NCBI RefSeq assembly: GCF_003573695.1
Contig: NW_020621936.1
Span: forward strand, 5,518,001 to 5,582,000
Direction of reading: 5' to 3'
DNA length: 64,000 nt
Origin: Papaver somniferum
Lineage: Eukaryota; Streptophyta; Magnoliopsida; Ranunculales; Papaveraceae
Shown: positions 12,801-24,974 of the stretch, one piece after another
Position numbering within the stretch: the first letter of the stretch is position 1
Layout of the letters: each line of letters starts with the position of its first letter
Position numbers and translations under genes: made by a program
The notes under the pieces: model-generated
The model's database searches: none
Seen by the model: the letters and a program-made list of their open reading frames with translations, nothing else
What the model was told of the DNA's origin: nothing

Positions 12801-13096
12801 TTGATAAAAGAGAGATTAAATATCAATTCTAGTTATTGTTAAAAAGCATGTTTGTGAATGAAGATGAATCCTTAACCAATATTTGTTCTTTTTGATTTGC
12901 TTGTTTATTTCTTTATTTGCTTTTATTTTATCATAATTTATAAAAATCAGAAAACTCCCCCCTTTGTTTATCTAAGAAACCGAAACATATTGATAACCGA
13001 GTCTTCTCTGTGGAACGATCCTTTCTTACCCTTGCTATATTATATATTTTGACTGTTGAAAAAGTAATTTATTTTTGACGCATACGACAACGATCA
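9867..13096 (+). repeat. 3' LTR of the Athila-like element
   Basis: 3230 bases, homologous end to end to 2803-6039, ending CGATCA, and followed by the TSD AACTA (13097-13101). It carries the second TATA box (12185-12193). Transcription starting here could read into flanking DNA. Confidence 0.92.
12185..12193 (+). promoter_or_regulatory. TATA box in the 3' LTR
   Basis: CTATAAAAG, the counterpart of 5128-5136. Confidence 0.55.
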
Positions 13097-13101
13097 AACT
13101 A

Positions 13102-14084
13102 CCTAGCGTAAAGAACAAGAACTCCATTTATTTGAGGTTACAGTTTCTCTTAGCACGTGAAACGCCTTTAAACCCCTAGGTGTCCCTAGTGGATGAGTTA
13201 TAATTCTCGTGAGGGCTTACAAGAGGTATACCTACAAAATCTTCTCAAACTTCAAAGAATTCCAGAATCCCAAGCATCCGAGGAGATACGGGGGACATAA
13301 AGATTCTCAATATAATTTCAAGAAGTCATAAGTACAAGAGAAAATTCAAATGTAAAATGCGATTAATCGAAGGAAGTGTAACCGGTCAACCTACGCCTTA
13401 TGAAAGAATTCAGGTTCGAGAGCGACCAATAAGCATTTCGCCTTGACTTTTGCCTCACCAATAGGGTTCTATGATAATTGCACTCAATAAGACGTCTCTT
13501 TTATGGGTCTCACATGTGTGCAGGTAGAAATGAAGAGAGAAACCCTACACACGTTGAATGGTGGAAAGGAACCCTTCCGAAATAATTTCTCGAGACCCCA
13601 CAAAATCGTGGGAAATAAAAATCTTTTTCTGATGATCTCTAAGAAAGGAAATCAATCATTAAGACGAGGATGGGAATACTCATTCACCTTCATATTCGAT
13701 CAGAAATAATGAGAACATCACTCTCACAACATCCAATAGAAACGTCTTCGACTCGTCGTCTTAGTCTTCGGCTCAGGCTTCAACTATTAATAATAAATTC
13801 TTGAACTTCGTAGATCCTTCACAATTTATAACTCTTTTCCTCAATTTCCTTGTTGCTTGAAACTTCTCTATATATTTTTTATTCTTGGTGGCTTTATTGA
13901 TGAAAATATTTTTTTATTTTTGTATTTTTTTATATAACTTTTTTAGATTGCAACTACAATAATAAAATTAAATAAAAATTAACATATCCATGAGATAAGT
14001 ACTTTACCGCTTGATTCTTCATAACTTGTATCGTCTTCGTATCATAAACTTGGATAACTCTCATCTTTTGATTTTCTTCGCTCT
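13102..14084 (-). mobile_element. Interior remnant of an older minus-strand Athila-like element
   Basis: It continues 2759-2802 once the inserted element and one TSD copy are removed. Its minus strand resembles the 3' interior of the inserted element (compare 13740-13900 with 9030-9180). No coding sequence is recognisable; the short open frames are not supported. The remnant is cut on the right by LTR-A sequence at 14085. Confidence 0.65.
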
Positions 14085-15156
14085 TGTTATTAAAGCATTG
14101 CTCGGTCGAACTCGCAAGTGTTGCCATCTCAAGCTTGTTTGTCAAGTTTAGTTGATCAAACTATAAGTCTTGATTTCTAGTCTACTTATAGCTATGTCTC
14201 GGATTAGAATAGAAAGTGTAGTTGAGCTTTAGACTTCACGACATTCATCGATTGAAGACGAAGATCTACTGAGGAGAGCTTGGAGGAACTTCATCAACAA
14301 AAGGTATGTGGAGATGAAAACGTATCTATCGGTCAGAAGTCTATTCTATTCTATCTCTTATTGAGACTAAGTCGTATAGCTATATAGACTTTTATATTAC
14401 ACACATTTGATATTTCGAGCTGAGTTTAACTCTGATATCTATTTCTCGAAATATGTGTTCGAAGCTTTTTGCTTTAGCTACGTTCATCATATTCTTGACA
14501 AGTTTAGTTGGAAACAATTTATTTGTTGGAAATTAAACAATAAGTCAAAAGATGATCATGTGAAAATTTCCTTGAAACATCTTACATGATTTGTGTGAGA
14601 CAATCATTTAATGTCGACTCGGAAAGTTTTGTATTGATCATTCAAATCACTTGAAATTTACTTATAAGCTAATAGTTTGTGTGAGACAACTATTGTCATC
14701 TTCTAAGGATTTTTCAATGATTGAAATGGGAGTTTAGAATAATTAACTTTTGTCTGGATATAGCACAGTATGCATACCAGAATCAAACTGTTGTGGTATG
14801 ATTCAGGTCCGGAAACCTTGTTTGCATACGTAGTATGCGAACGATTTTAACTGTTAATGTCCGGGAACCAAGTTTGCATACCAGTATGCGAACGGTTCTA
14901 CCTGAGTTAAGGTCCGGGACAGCAGTATGCATACCCGTTTGCAAACTGCTTGACAAGACCAAAGTCCGGAAGTTACAGTTTGTGTACTCGTTTGCAAACT
15001 TAGTGGTTAAAGTTCTAAAATCGGTTAAGTATGTTTTCATACTCATGAACAAATATATTTATGAATTAAGGAATACAATCTTTGCAAACCATGTCTTAAT
15101 GTTCGTGAATTGATTCACATGAATCAATCTGGTTTTGATTCAATCGGTTCATATAT
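14085..15156 (+). repeat. LTR-A fragment, 5' part
   Basis: It begins TGTTATTAAAGCATTGCTCG, a diverged form of the LTR-A start TGTTAGAGCATTGCTCGG (40711, 46696, 52873). It follows LTR-A through a variable word array (about 14805-15000, words such as GTATGCGAACG and GTATGCATAC) and is cut where LTR-B begins at 15157. About 1.07 kb of the normal 2.3-2.4 kb is present. Confidence 0.75.
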
Positions 15157-16518
15157 TGAAAAGACGAGGGTATCCAAATATACCTCAATCTAAAACTTTT
15201 CCACCTATAAGTCCTTTCTCCGAAAGTGATTGTCTATGGACTGAGTCGAGACAATACAACTAATCAGTTCACACTTCGTGTGATCGTCTATGGATACGAG
15301 ATCGAGACAATACGACAACAAGATAACTTGTGTGATTGACTATGGATACAAGATCGAGACAATACAACAACGAAGTATGATTACTTGATAATAGGTTCAG
15401 ACTTAACCAAACACAATAGAATTTCTATCAAGTACATAGGAATTAACGTTTGTGTATTTTACTTCTAATTATAATAAACAATTATAATTGAAAAAATAGA
15501 AAAGTAAAAGACACAGCAAGATTTTGTTGACGAGGAAACCGCAAATGCAGAAAAACCCCGGGACCTTGTCCAGAATTGAATACTCTCAGAATTAAGCCGC
15601 TATACAAAATCTAAACCAACTTCGTATAGTTGAAACCAAACAACTAAACCTATAGTTCACCTAGTTCCCTCAGTATCCCTGCGCCTCCAACTTGTAATAA
15701 GTCAGCACTTGGAACAATTCCTTTGGTTCGTATTCCAAACAGTAAAGGAACAACAAATCTGTTCGGTAACAACTATTTTCAAACAACGTGATATGAGTTT
15801 GACAAAAGGCTCTTCTGTTTATCCCAATAAACTCCTTTGTCAGGTTCTTAGATCAATCTCTTAACAACTACCAAGTAATTGTCTAGACTATGCAATCAAT
15901 ACTCTTAATCACGAAGAATTGTATTGATGCCGATCTACTCAACTAATCAATCAAGGTTATCACAAAGATAAACCGATTATAGTTAGATCCCCAGCCGATC
16001 AAGTTTTGTGCACACCAAAGATTATGAACTCAAATAAGAAATCTTCTTTGTCTTCAAATCTTCTTATATCTTCAATAAACACATGCACACAAACAACTTG
16101 AATCTCTTGTGATCAATCATGCACAGAACGGAGTCTGTTAACAATGGATTATCACAAGACATCTTTAGATCTACATATAGTTCTAAAGATCCTCGTCGAT
16201 ACTTCGATCTAGTTTGAGTGAATCTTATATCAGAAGAGAAGATTCTCAAGCATAAACAAACTAGGTGCAATCAAAGTTCAACAACCGTTAGTCAATCAAA
16301 TCAATCGAAAACTAATAATAAACTGCAATTATCTAGTTTCCCACCAACGATACTCGTAGAGCTTCTCAATCCCAAAGAAGTCTTTAAAACGAGCGATCGT
16401 AAGAGATTTCGCCTAATTAGGGTACTTTCCTCTCCGAATAGACGACTCCACCAGTAATAACACAACTAGGTAGTTTTGCTGGCTTTGTGGATTAGTTTGC
16501 TCGAAATGCAAACTTCAA

Positions 16519-16526
16519 TATTTATA
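16519..16526 (-). promoter_or_regulatory. TATA-like box of LTR-B
   Basis: On the minus strand TATAAATA, about 1.35 kb from the LTR start. This matches the TATA position in LTR-A (1.14-1.3 kb), and the box is kept in the second LTR-B (about 55837-55846). Confidence 0.5.
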
Positions 16527-16959
16527 GACCAAAGAAGTTTGGACACCAAGGAATTTCCAAAACCGAATATTCTCAAAGATATGCAATAAAGGCAAAATCG
16601 GTTTTCATAATTCCTGGAAATGCACTGTCCAATTATTGACCGAAAGCTCAGTAGAAAATCTCCAATTAGTAAATGCACATTACTAATTTTTATTTTCTAA
16701 AGATATGCACTTAATTGCTGGAAATTAAAAGCATAAAAGATAAGAATTACTGCACATGTTCAAAGTATGTCGACATCTTTACTTTGTAAATCCTTTTTCA
16801 TATTTACAATCTTGGAACCGATTTGCCACACTTCCAAACGAGTTTAGAATTGGTTCATCTAACTTCCAAGAACTATGTGATTGATTATCCTATCAAATCA
16901 CCATTAATGGGTTTCACGGTTCTACCAAAACACAAAGCTTCGGTTCTACCTCCATGTGG

Positions 16960-17215
16960 GTACTAGGATCAGTCACACTAGCTTTCCAAAAATTGGTTGA
17001 CTAGGTACTAGGATCGGTTACCACATAATTATGGTATTTTACTTGTGATCGGTTGCACAAATCATAGGATCGGTCACCAATTACTAAGACTTGTTGCACC
17101 TCTAACTAGGATCGGTTCCCCAATGTCTAGAGTTGGTCATACCAATTACAGTATATCGATCATACCATCTCGGGTGATTACTTAAGATCGGTTTCACTAA
17201 TAAAAGTCATACCAA
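16960..17215 (-). repeat. Degenerate word array in the LTR-B upstream region
   Basis: The word GGATCGGT or GATCGGTT with variable neighbours recurs about every 30-50 bases. The corresponding array in the other LTR-B (about 56370-56645) has extra units. It lies between the LTR start and the TATA box. Confidence 0.6.
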
Positions 17216-17872
17216 TACAAAAGTCAGGCATTGTGAATAGTTTTACCAAGATACATAAACAAGTTATAAGCGGTTATACTAAACACACATATTGGTAATC
17301 CAAAGATTTGCAATGAATAACAATACCAATAAGCCTAGCGATTTCCCTTTCGATTCACAAAACAAGTTTATGAATTGTACTTCCTTTAAACAAATGTAAA
17401 ACATTGTTTCCTAGAACGAAACATTTACCCATACCCATACATAATCACAATAACATTCATACGATTATGTCGATGTCTTATATACGAAGTTCAAAAGATA
17501 GACGTTATACTTCGTATTGTAATTCCTTAATATTATGTCTAACTAGAGTATAATCATTCACAACTTTGCAGTTATGTTTTCAATATGCACGACTTGAAAG
17601 ATACGTTAAGAATGAAACACTTCAAGTCAAATATTACTAACCTCAGGAGGAAGGATGATGTCGTCGATGTAGCTCTTTACTTCTTCACATTATTCAAGTC
17701 TTCACGTAATACTTGTAAGTCTCATGTCCTAGTAACTTTCTAGCTAACCTATACGAAGTTGACTCTAATAAATAATCAAGCGACTCTTTAAATGAGTTTT
17801 GGTTCACTAAAATATGACAACCAAACTTGACATACCAACGCTTGGTGGGTTCAACCGAGCTATGGTCTAACA

Positions 17873-18883
17873 ATCTCCCCCTTTGTCAATTTTAGTGACA
17901 AAACTCTTACATCATATAGATAAACAAATTACAAGAATTCATTACACATACGCTTGATTCCAAGTTTCAACAACACAATAACCTGTATACATTCAATTCA
18001 TAAATGTCGCTGTTGACATTATAATAACAAAGCTAATACTCCCCCTAAAGGTAAGATAGGTAGATTTTCAATCCGCACGTCTTTGTTATTCCCTTTGTAG
18101 TTAAGATAACCACAAGTATCAATATGATATGCTACTCCCCCTTAGTTTATGCTATACTCTTTCGTTAGATATAACGTTTAAGCACCATTGTCCTTCTTTC
18201 CTTAGTGATACCAAATCACTTTCCATATATTTCTCCCCCTTTTTGTCACAAAATGACAAAGGTACGAGCAAATAAAAGACAAACCGAAAGGATCTTACAA
18301 ATCTTAAAAGACTTGCATAACCTATAAGAGTTAAGCACGAGGGCTCCACACACCATTTTAGATAACCAATATCAAAACCGAAACTACAAAGTAATTTTGT
18401 TTTGATATGTTACCAAGGAAACAATTGACCGAAGAAATTTTCCCTAATAGTTTAGCAAATCATAAATTGACTAAGCACCTTAGTTCTTTTGCTAAACCGA
18501 TTGTACGAATACAATCGCTTGTTCGATAAGACCAAAATAAAGATCAGAATTAACTCTATTTTTCTCATCAGGTTCTAATTATTCAAATAATAACTTAGAC
18601 CTTCCACTTTTAAACAAGACAAGTACTAGGTTAGTTAACTAGCATTTCTTGTTAAGGCATTCGAATAGACTTGAATAACCGAAACCTCTACTTTGATAAG
18701 TCTAACTAAGATCAGAATTAACTTAGTTTCTCTTATCCGGAATCGAATTGGACTAAACAATTGATCCCGAAAACCCTTTTTGTTAAGCCATAAACAATTC
18801 ATACAAGCCAAATAAATCAACATGCATAATTATTTACCTCAATCGGAAGCAATTGAAACAAACATAGACATTATAGTATTGCA
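17873..18883 (-). mobile_element. Family-B interior, 3' end (non-coding)
   Basis: On the minus strand it ends with a purine tract (ACAAAGGGGGAGATT) abutting the LTR, preceded by the dyad TTGTCACTAAAATTGACAA. Further purine tracts appear as ctccccc at about 18040, 18134 and 18233. No gene was recognised. Bases 18274-20591 are duplicated at 21378-23696. Confidence 0.7.
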
Positions 18884-18888
18884 ATTGC
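18884..18888. other. Target-site duplication ATTGC (left)
   Basis: Matches 25786-25790 and is repeated at 21988-21992 because of the segment duplication. Confidence 0.8.
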
Positions 18889-19698
18889 TATTGGAAAATA
18901 TACTAAGTAACAATTAAAGATGACAAGTAAACGTAAGAAGCACCAAGATTACAAGTTCAAGAAATTTAGACTTGCAACTATTTCACAGTGGCATTTTCAC
19001 AAACACCTTGTGAACCCTAGAACTGTATATTAACGTCAGTTCAATTCATCATCTATGTTTACCACACCTGCAAAGTTGGTGTATTTCATGAATACCCAAC
19101 GGTTCAAACACCTTAATGAAAACAACAATTACAGTTATAAAGTAATTCCACATTCATTCACATGTATCAAAAGATAAATATAAGGACAAAGAGAATAAGA
19201 GATGGAAATAGCAAACGCTCGATTGAGGCTAGAGAAATTCTCTATGTCCTTAAAACGATTACGCCCCCACAATGATGTCGTATGGTTAATTGACGTTCGT
19301 TTCCCAGGATACAACAATCTCCTTCTTGGTTGATGCAACACTTCAAACAACCAAGAAACTATCAAACTAAATTGTGCTTTTCTGTAATCTCTTTTTGACA
19401 CTCAACCTTTGACACAAAACAGGAGTAAAAACTTGATATCTCAAACTGGGAAATCAAAGGAGTATTCAAAGGAGAATGGTGACTGAAAACTAGGGACAAG
19501 AGTCTTTTCCTAAGAGACACCACGTTTGGTCCTTGAATAGACTCAAACCCCTTCCGAAAAGACACACCTTTAAGTATTTGGAACTGTATTATGGTTGCCA
19601 CTTGAAAACCAAGTTTCAAACAGTTGCCAACCTTGGCAAAGTTCCCATACTTATTTTCTATTCAACCGATTAAGGAATTATGCCTTATAATTCCAACA
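18889..19698 (-). repeat. LTR of element C (left)
   Basis: 810 bases, homologous to 24975-25785 and to the duplicated copy at 21993-22803. Its first base pair is mutated (TATTGG instead of TGTTGG). It differs from the right LTR by scattered substitutions but is nearly identical to the middle copy, so the duplication is younger than the insertion. The minus-strand open frames (19135-19401, 19362-19619) recur in each LTR copy only through this duplication. Confidence 0.8.
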
Positions 19699-20591
19699 AT
19701 CCGCCACATGAATAGAAATTGTCTTTTACAAAAGAAAAACTATTCGAAAAACAGACATTGAGATTACATAATGAAAGTCACGGCGTCGGGATAGGTGACT
19801 TTTGGCTTTGAACCTTCCCTAGTGAATTTTGTCGAATTTATTAGCCGCCTAATGACCATTGGTCTTGAACTATTCAACTTTATAATGTAAATTGAGACAA
19901 CAAAATTCACACTGTTTCTTTCGGGCACCTTTAGTTCTTACGGTTGTTCATTTTGGCCCCGAACAACTCCCGGTATCTCCCATTAAGAGTAACTTGTATT
20001 ACTCCACTTATTTCTAAGTATAGGAATCATTAAAAGCATTGCTTACCCTTCATCACTTGTACAGACAACACTGTTTGGGTTTACCATAGGAATGAGTAGA
20101 AGAAGTTTTACATCTTCTACAGTGTTTTACTTCGAACTTTACATACATTTGTTGTCTCTTTGAACCAAGATCATGGGATCTCCAATCAACAAGGTAGAGT
20201 TTCTTTTATGAAAATTCATGTTACAATAGGCTAAAACCCATTCCCCTTGATAACATTTCTCTAGACATCAATTTATTCTTACGTACGCGCGGTCATTAGA
20301 GACTATTCTCTAGAGAAGCTTAAACTTTGTAGCCAATATACAATGATTTTACAAGATCTTGAATTCATTTTCCAAGTTCAATCATCTAGCTACAAACCCA
20401 TTTCAATAAAATCATGCTCTTAATTAACACATAACACCGGCAATTTGTGACACCATGATGCCTCTATTTCTGATACTCAGTTGGCCGCCATGTATCATGT
20501 TACTGCATCATTTTCACTTATGCCTTAGTTACTCAGACATGAATTATTGAAACTTAAATGTAAATCCCCTCACAGTTAGAGGATTTATTAC

Positions 20592-20601
20592 NNNNNNNNN
20601 N
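20592..20601. other. Assembly gap (10 N)
   Basis: A fixed-length N run flanked by duplicated sequence. Confidence 0.98.
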
Positions 20602-21164
20602 CCTTGGCAAAGTTCCCATACTTATTTTCTATTCAACCGATTAAGGAATTATGCCTTATAATTCCAACAATCCGCCACATGAATAGAAATTGTCTTTTAC
20701 AAAAGAAAAACTATTCGAAAAACAGACATTGAGATTACATAATGAAAGTCACGGCGTCGGGATAGGTGACTTTTGGCTTTGAACCTTCCCTAGTGAATTT
20801 TGTCGAATTTATTAGCCGCCTAATGACCATTGGTCTTGAACTATTCAACTTTATAATGTAAATTGAGACAACAAAATTCACACTGTTTCTTTCGGGCACC
20901 TTTAGTTCTTACGGTTGTTCATTTTGGCCCCGAACAACTCCCGGTATCTCCCATTAAGAGTAACTTGTATTACTCCACTTATTTCTAAGTATAGGAATCA
21001 TTAAAAGCATTGCTTACCCTTCATCACTTGTACAGACAACACTGTTTGGGTTTACCATAGGAATGAGTAGAAGAAGTTTTACATCTTCTACAGTGTTTTA
21101 CTTCGAACTTTACATACATTTGTTGTCTCTTTGAACCAAGATCATGGGATCTCCAATCAACAAG

Positions 21165-21174
21165 NNNNNNNNNN
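21165..21174. other. Assembly gap (10 N)
   Basis: A fixed-length N run; the sequence resumes with a repeat of 20389 onward, skipping the equivalent of 20194-20388. Confidence 0.98.
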
Positions 21175-21377
21175 GCTACAAACCCATTTCAATAAAATCA
21201 TGCTCTTAATTAACACATAACACCGGCAATTTGTGACACCATGATGCCTCTATTTCTGATACTCAGTTGGCCGCCATGTATCATGTTACTGCATCATTTT
21301 CACTTATGCCTTAGTTACTCAGACATGAATTATTGAAACTTAAATGTAAATCCCCTCACAGTTAGAGGATTTATTAC

Positions 21378-23696
21378 AAAAGACAAACCGAAAGGATCAT
21401 ACAAATCTTAAAAGACTTGCATAACTTATAAGAGTTAAGCACGAGGGCTCCACACACCATTTTAGATAACCAATATCAAAACCGAAACTACAAAGTAATT
21501 TTGTTTTGATATGTTACCAAGGAAACAATTGACCGAAGCAATTTTCTCTAATAGTTTAGCAAATCATAAATTGACTAAGCACCTTAGTTCTTTTGCTAAA
21601 CCGATTGTACGAATACAATCGCTTGTTCGATAAGACCAAAATAAAGATCAGAATTAACTCTATTTTTCTCATCAGGTTCTAATTATTCAAATAATAACTT
21701 AGACCTTCCACTTTTAAACAAGACAAGTACTAGGTTAGTTAACTAGCATTTCTTGTTAAGGCATTCGAATAGACTTGAATAACCGAAACCTCTACTTTGA
21801 TAAGTATAACTAAGATCAGAATTAACTTAGTTTCTCTTATCCGGAATCGAATTGGACTAAACAATTGATCCCGAAAACCCTTTTTGTTAAGCCATAAACA
21901 ATTCATACAAGCCAAATAAATCAACGTGCATAATTATTTACCTCAACCGGAAGCAATTGAAACAAACATAGACATTATAGTATTGCAATTGCTATTGGAA
22001 AATATACTAAGTAACAATTAAAGATGACAAGTTAACGTAAGAAGCACCAAGATTACAAGTTCAAGAAATTTAGACTTGCAACTATTTCACAGTGGCATTT
22101 TCACAAACACCTTGTGAACCCTAGAACTGTATATTAACGTCAGTTCAATTCATCATCTATGTTTACCACACCTGCAAAGTTGGTGTATTTCATGAATACC
22201 CAACGGTTCAAACACCTTAATGAAAACAACAATTACAGTTATAAAGTAATTCCACATTCATTCACATGTATCAAAAGATAAATATAAGGACAAAGAGAAT
22301 AAGAGATGGAAATAGCAAACGCTCGATTGAGGCTAGAGAAATTCTCTATGTCCTTAAAACGATTACGCCCCCACAATGATGTCGTATGGTTAATTGACGT
22401 TCGTTTCCCAGGATACAACAATCTCCTTCTTGGTTGATGCAGCACTTCAAACAACCAAGAAACTATCAAATTAAATTGTGCTTTTATGTAATCTCTTTTT
22501 GACACTCAACCTTTGACACAAAACAGGAGTAAAAACTTGATATCTCAAACTGGGAAATCAAAGGAGTATTCAAAGGAGAATGGTGACTAAAAACTAGGGA
22601 CAAGAGTCTTTTCCTAAGAGACACCACGTTTGGTCCTTGAATAGACTCAAACCCCTTCCGAAAAGACACACCTTTAAGTATTTGGAACTGTATTATGGTT
22701 GCCACTTGAAAACCAAGTTTCAAACAGTTGCCAACCCTTGGCAAAGTTCCCATACTTATTTTCTATTCAACCGATTAAGGAATTATGCCTTATAATTCCA
22801 ACAATCCGCCACATGAATAGAAATTGTCTTTTACAAAAGAAAAACTATTCGAAAAACAGACATTGAGATTACATAATGAAAGTCACGGCGTCGGGATAGG
22901 TGACTTTTGGCTTTGAACCTTCCCTAGTGAATTTTGTCGAATTTATTAGCCGCCTAATGACCATTGGTCTTGAACTATTCAACTTTATAATGTAAATTGA
23001 GACAACAAAATTCACACTGTTTCTTTCGGGCACCTTTAGTTCTTACGGTTGTTCATTTTGGCCCCGAACAACTCCCGGTATCTCCCATTAAGAGTAACTT
23101 GTATTACTCCACTTATTTCTAAGTATAGGAATCATTAAAAGCATTGCTTACCCTTCATCACTTGTACAGACAACACTGTTTGGGTTTACCATAGGAATGA
23201 GTAGAAGAAGTTTTACATCTTCTACAGTGTTTTACTTCGAACTTTACATACATTTGTTGTCTCTTTGAACCAAGATCATGGGATCTCCAATCAACAAGAT
23301 AGAGTTTCTTTTATGAAAATTCATGTTACAATAGGCTAAAACCCATTCCCCTTGATAACATTTCTCTAGACATCAATTTATTCTTACGTACGCGCGGTCA
23401 TTAGAGACTATTCTCTAGAGAAGCTTAAACTTTGTAGCCAATATACAATGATTTTACAAGATCTTGAATTCATTTTCCAAGTTCAATCATCTGGCTACAA
23501 ACCCATTTCAATAAAATCATGCTCTTAATTAACACATAACACCGGCAATTTGTGACACCATGATGCCTCTATTTCTGATACTCAGTTGGCCGCCATGTAT
23601 CATGTTACTGCATCATTTTCACTTATGCCTTAGTTACTCAGACATGAATTATTGAAACTTAAATGTAAATCCCCTCACAGTTAGAGGATTTATTAC
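21378..23696. repeat. Duplicate of 18274-20591
   Basis: Collinear with 18274-20591 apart from a few substitutions and a one-base insertion (ccaacccttggc versus ccaaccttggc). It includes family-B interior, the TSD ATTGC, a full C LTR (21993-22803) and part of the C interior. The junctions do not correspond to element ends, so this is a segment duplication or an assembly or haplotype artefact, not a second transposition. Confidence 0.9.
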
Positions 23697-24501
23697 CACA
23701 CAACGGGGTTAATTCTGGTCCATAAGTGCTCAAGTTCCAGTAGTTAAAACTGAGCACACCAGTACCGCCAGTACTACCAAAATCATCATCCATCTTCATG
23801 GTTTAATTGTGTCACCCAATGAACACTAGTGTCAGGTTTAAACCTTGCAAAGGTTAAGTTAGTACCTAATGGACACCACCATTAGAGTAGGTACTATCAC
23901 AATGATCAACCATCTCTATGGTTGTGTAACTTAGTTAACCTGTGTCACCCAATGGACACCATATTAGTTTCAGGTTTAAAGTAAACCTCCCTTATCATGC
24001 CTTTTAATTTCTCATAGATGGCCTTTGAGATAACCATATTATCTGCCACTTGAGACTTTATTTTAACCATACATCACAATGTTTGGCCAAGGTCTGAACC
24101 AGGCTTACACACTTACCAACCAAATTAGAAAATTAGAAAATGTATGTTTCAGACTTCGTTCAAAAACAACATAATTTTTCCTAACTTTTGGTACATACAG
24201 TGAGGGTCAAAAACACATAGGAACTTAGTCTTTTAAACTTACTGTATCATTTTTCTAAGTACATGGTAAAGATGGAAATATGGTTTCACAATAACCATCC
24301 AAAAATGGTTTCACACTAACCATACTGTCGGTATACTATTAAAGAAAATAGTTGCCAGACATAAACAATGATCTTAGAATTACGTTATCTCTCGCATAGT
24401 AATTCCAAAAGGTGAATTTCAAAATAGACATTGGACATAAGATCCTGATCTACAAGTTAAGTTTTACCGTACAATCAAAAGAGCAACAGGGGATTGGAAA
24501 A
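23697..24501 (-). other. Element C interior, no gene recognised
   Basis: It contains a loosely repeated phrase (tgtgtcacccaatg.acacc at about 23811 and 23943). The minus strand has short open stretches but no convincing frame. Confidence 0.5.
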
Positions 24502-24762
24502 TCACTCTGAACTAGGTTGATTTTCCCACTCTTCAGAATTTTCGCAGCACCGACCCTCAACTTTCTCAAATTTCAAAAAATACTTCCACAACTCCAAAAA
24601 TTCCGAAATTTGGTGGGGAGTATCATCAGGATGTCTAGCATACATGTCCAAAAGGATTAATCCAAATTCCTTTTCAGTAAAAAGATATACCCAAATATCT
24701 AACTGATGTGCAAAACTGAACTTTTTACTAAATTCACAGTAATGATCCCAAAATTGTAAAAT
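24502..24762 (-). CDS. Unidentified 86-codon open frame in element C
   Basis: This minus-strand frame is open from the codon after a TAA (24763-24765) to a TGA (24502-24504). It has no ATG at its start; the first Met is about codon 40. Composition is protein-like: aromatic and acidic residues, with stretches such as FSFAHQLDIWVYLFTEKEFG and ARHPDDTPHQISEFLELWKY. I recognise no family. It could be an exon or fragment of a captured host gene, or a relic of the element's own protein. A GTATGT donor-like word lies upstream on the same strand (about 24793-24798), and a short frame starting MALCSDRHELKAHK lies further upstream. Expression is not shown. Low confidence that it is a functional CDS; moderate confidence that it was once coding. 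Confidence 0.35.
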   Translation of the reverse strand: MLQFWDHYCEFSKKFSFAHQLDIWVYLFTEKEFGLILLDMYARHPDDTPHQISEFLELWKYFLKFEKVEGRCCENSEEWENQPSSE

Positions 24763-24974
24763 TTAGAAGAAACAATTCTAAAATTTCCACATACCTTTTT
24801 CGCAACAATTGTCATGCTAATCCTTGTCAAAACTTTTGCTTTCGAGGGATTTCCTTGTGCGCCTTAAGTTCATGGCGGTCACTACACAACGCCATTGTTC
24901 TCTTCTTTTTCTATGATTACAAAACCAAGTAGAAGATAACTTAGTACATTTCATAAATATTAATCGTTTAAGAT

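Larger units (their letters stand above)
2803..13096 (+). mobile_element. Non-autonomous Athila-like Ty3/gypsy LTR retrotransposon
   Basis: A structurally complete insertion. The 5' LTR is 2803-6039 and the 3' LTR 9867-13096; both start TGATAGGTGTCC and end in GATCA. An Asp-tRNA-type primer site lies at 6045 and a purine tract just before 9867. The 5-base TSD AACTA is at 2798-2802 and 13097-13101. The 3.8-kb interior has one decayed acidic ORF and no protease, reverse transcriptase, RNase H or integrase, so the element must have moved using proteins made elsewhere. It inserted into an older minus-strand element of the same broad type. The LTRs differ by scattered substitutions and small indels, so it is not very recent. 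Confidence 0.92.
15157..17872 (-). repeat. LTR-B, full length (3' LTR of the family-B element)
   Basis: 2716 bases. On the minus strand it starts TGTTAGACCATAGCTCGG (17872) and ends CTCGTCTTTTCA (15157). The adjoining interior begins with a purine tract (17873 onward), so this is the 3' LTR of a minus-strand element. It contains a TATA-like box at 16519-16526 and an array of GGATCGGT-type words at about 16960-17215. The final 615 bases match 1-615 inverted. The short open frames inside it are not supported. Confidence 0.85.
19631..21377. repeat. Repeated segments around two assembly gaps
   Basis: 20602-21164 repeats 19631-20193, and 21175-21377 repeats 20389-20591; I saw no difference in the parts compared. 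The pieces are joined by 10-N runs. This pattern suggests contig ends placed redundantly in a scaffold, although a real tandem repeat remains possible. Confidence 0.85.

Noticed and set aside
19135..19401. 88-codon minus-strand frame repeated at 22239-22505 and 25221-25487
   Set aside because: It lies inside the LTR of element C. The repeats are LTR copies plus the segment duplication, and no domain is visible.
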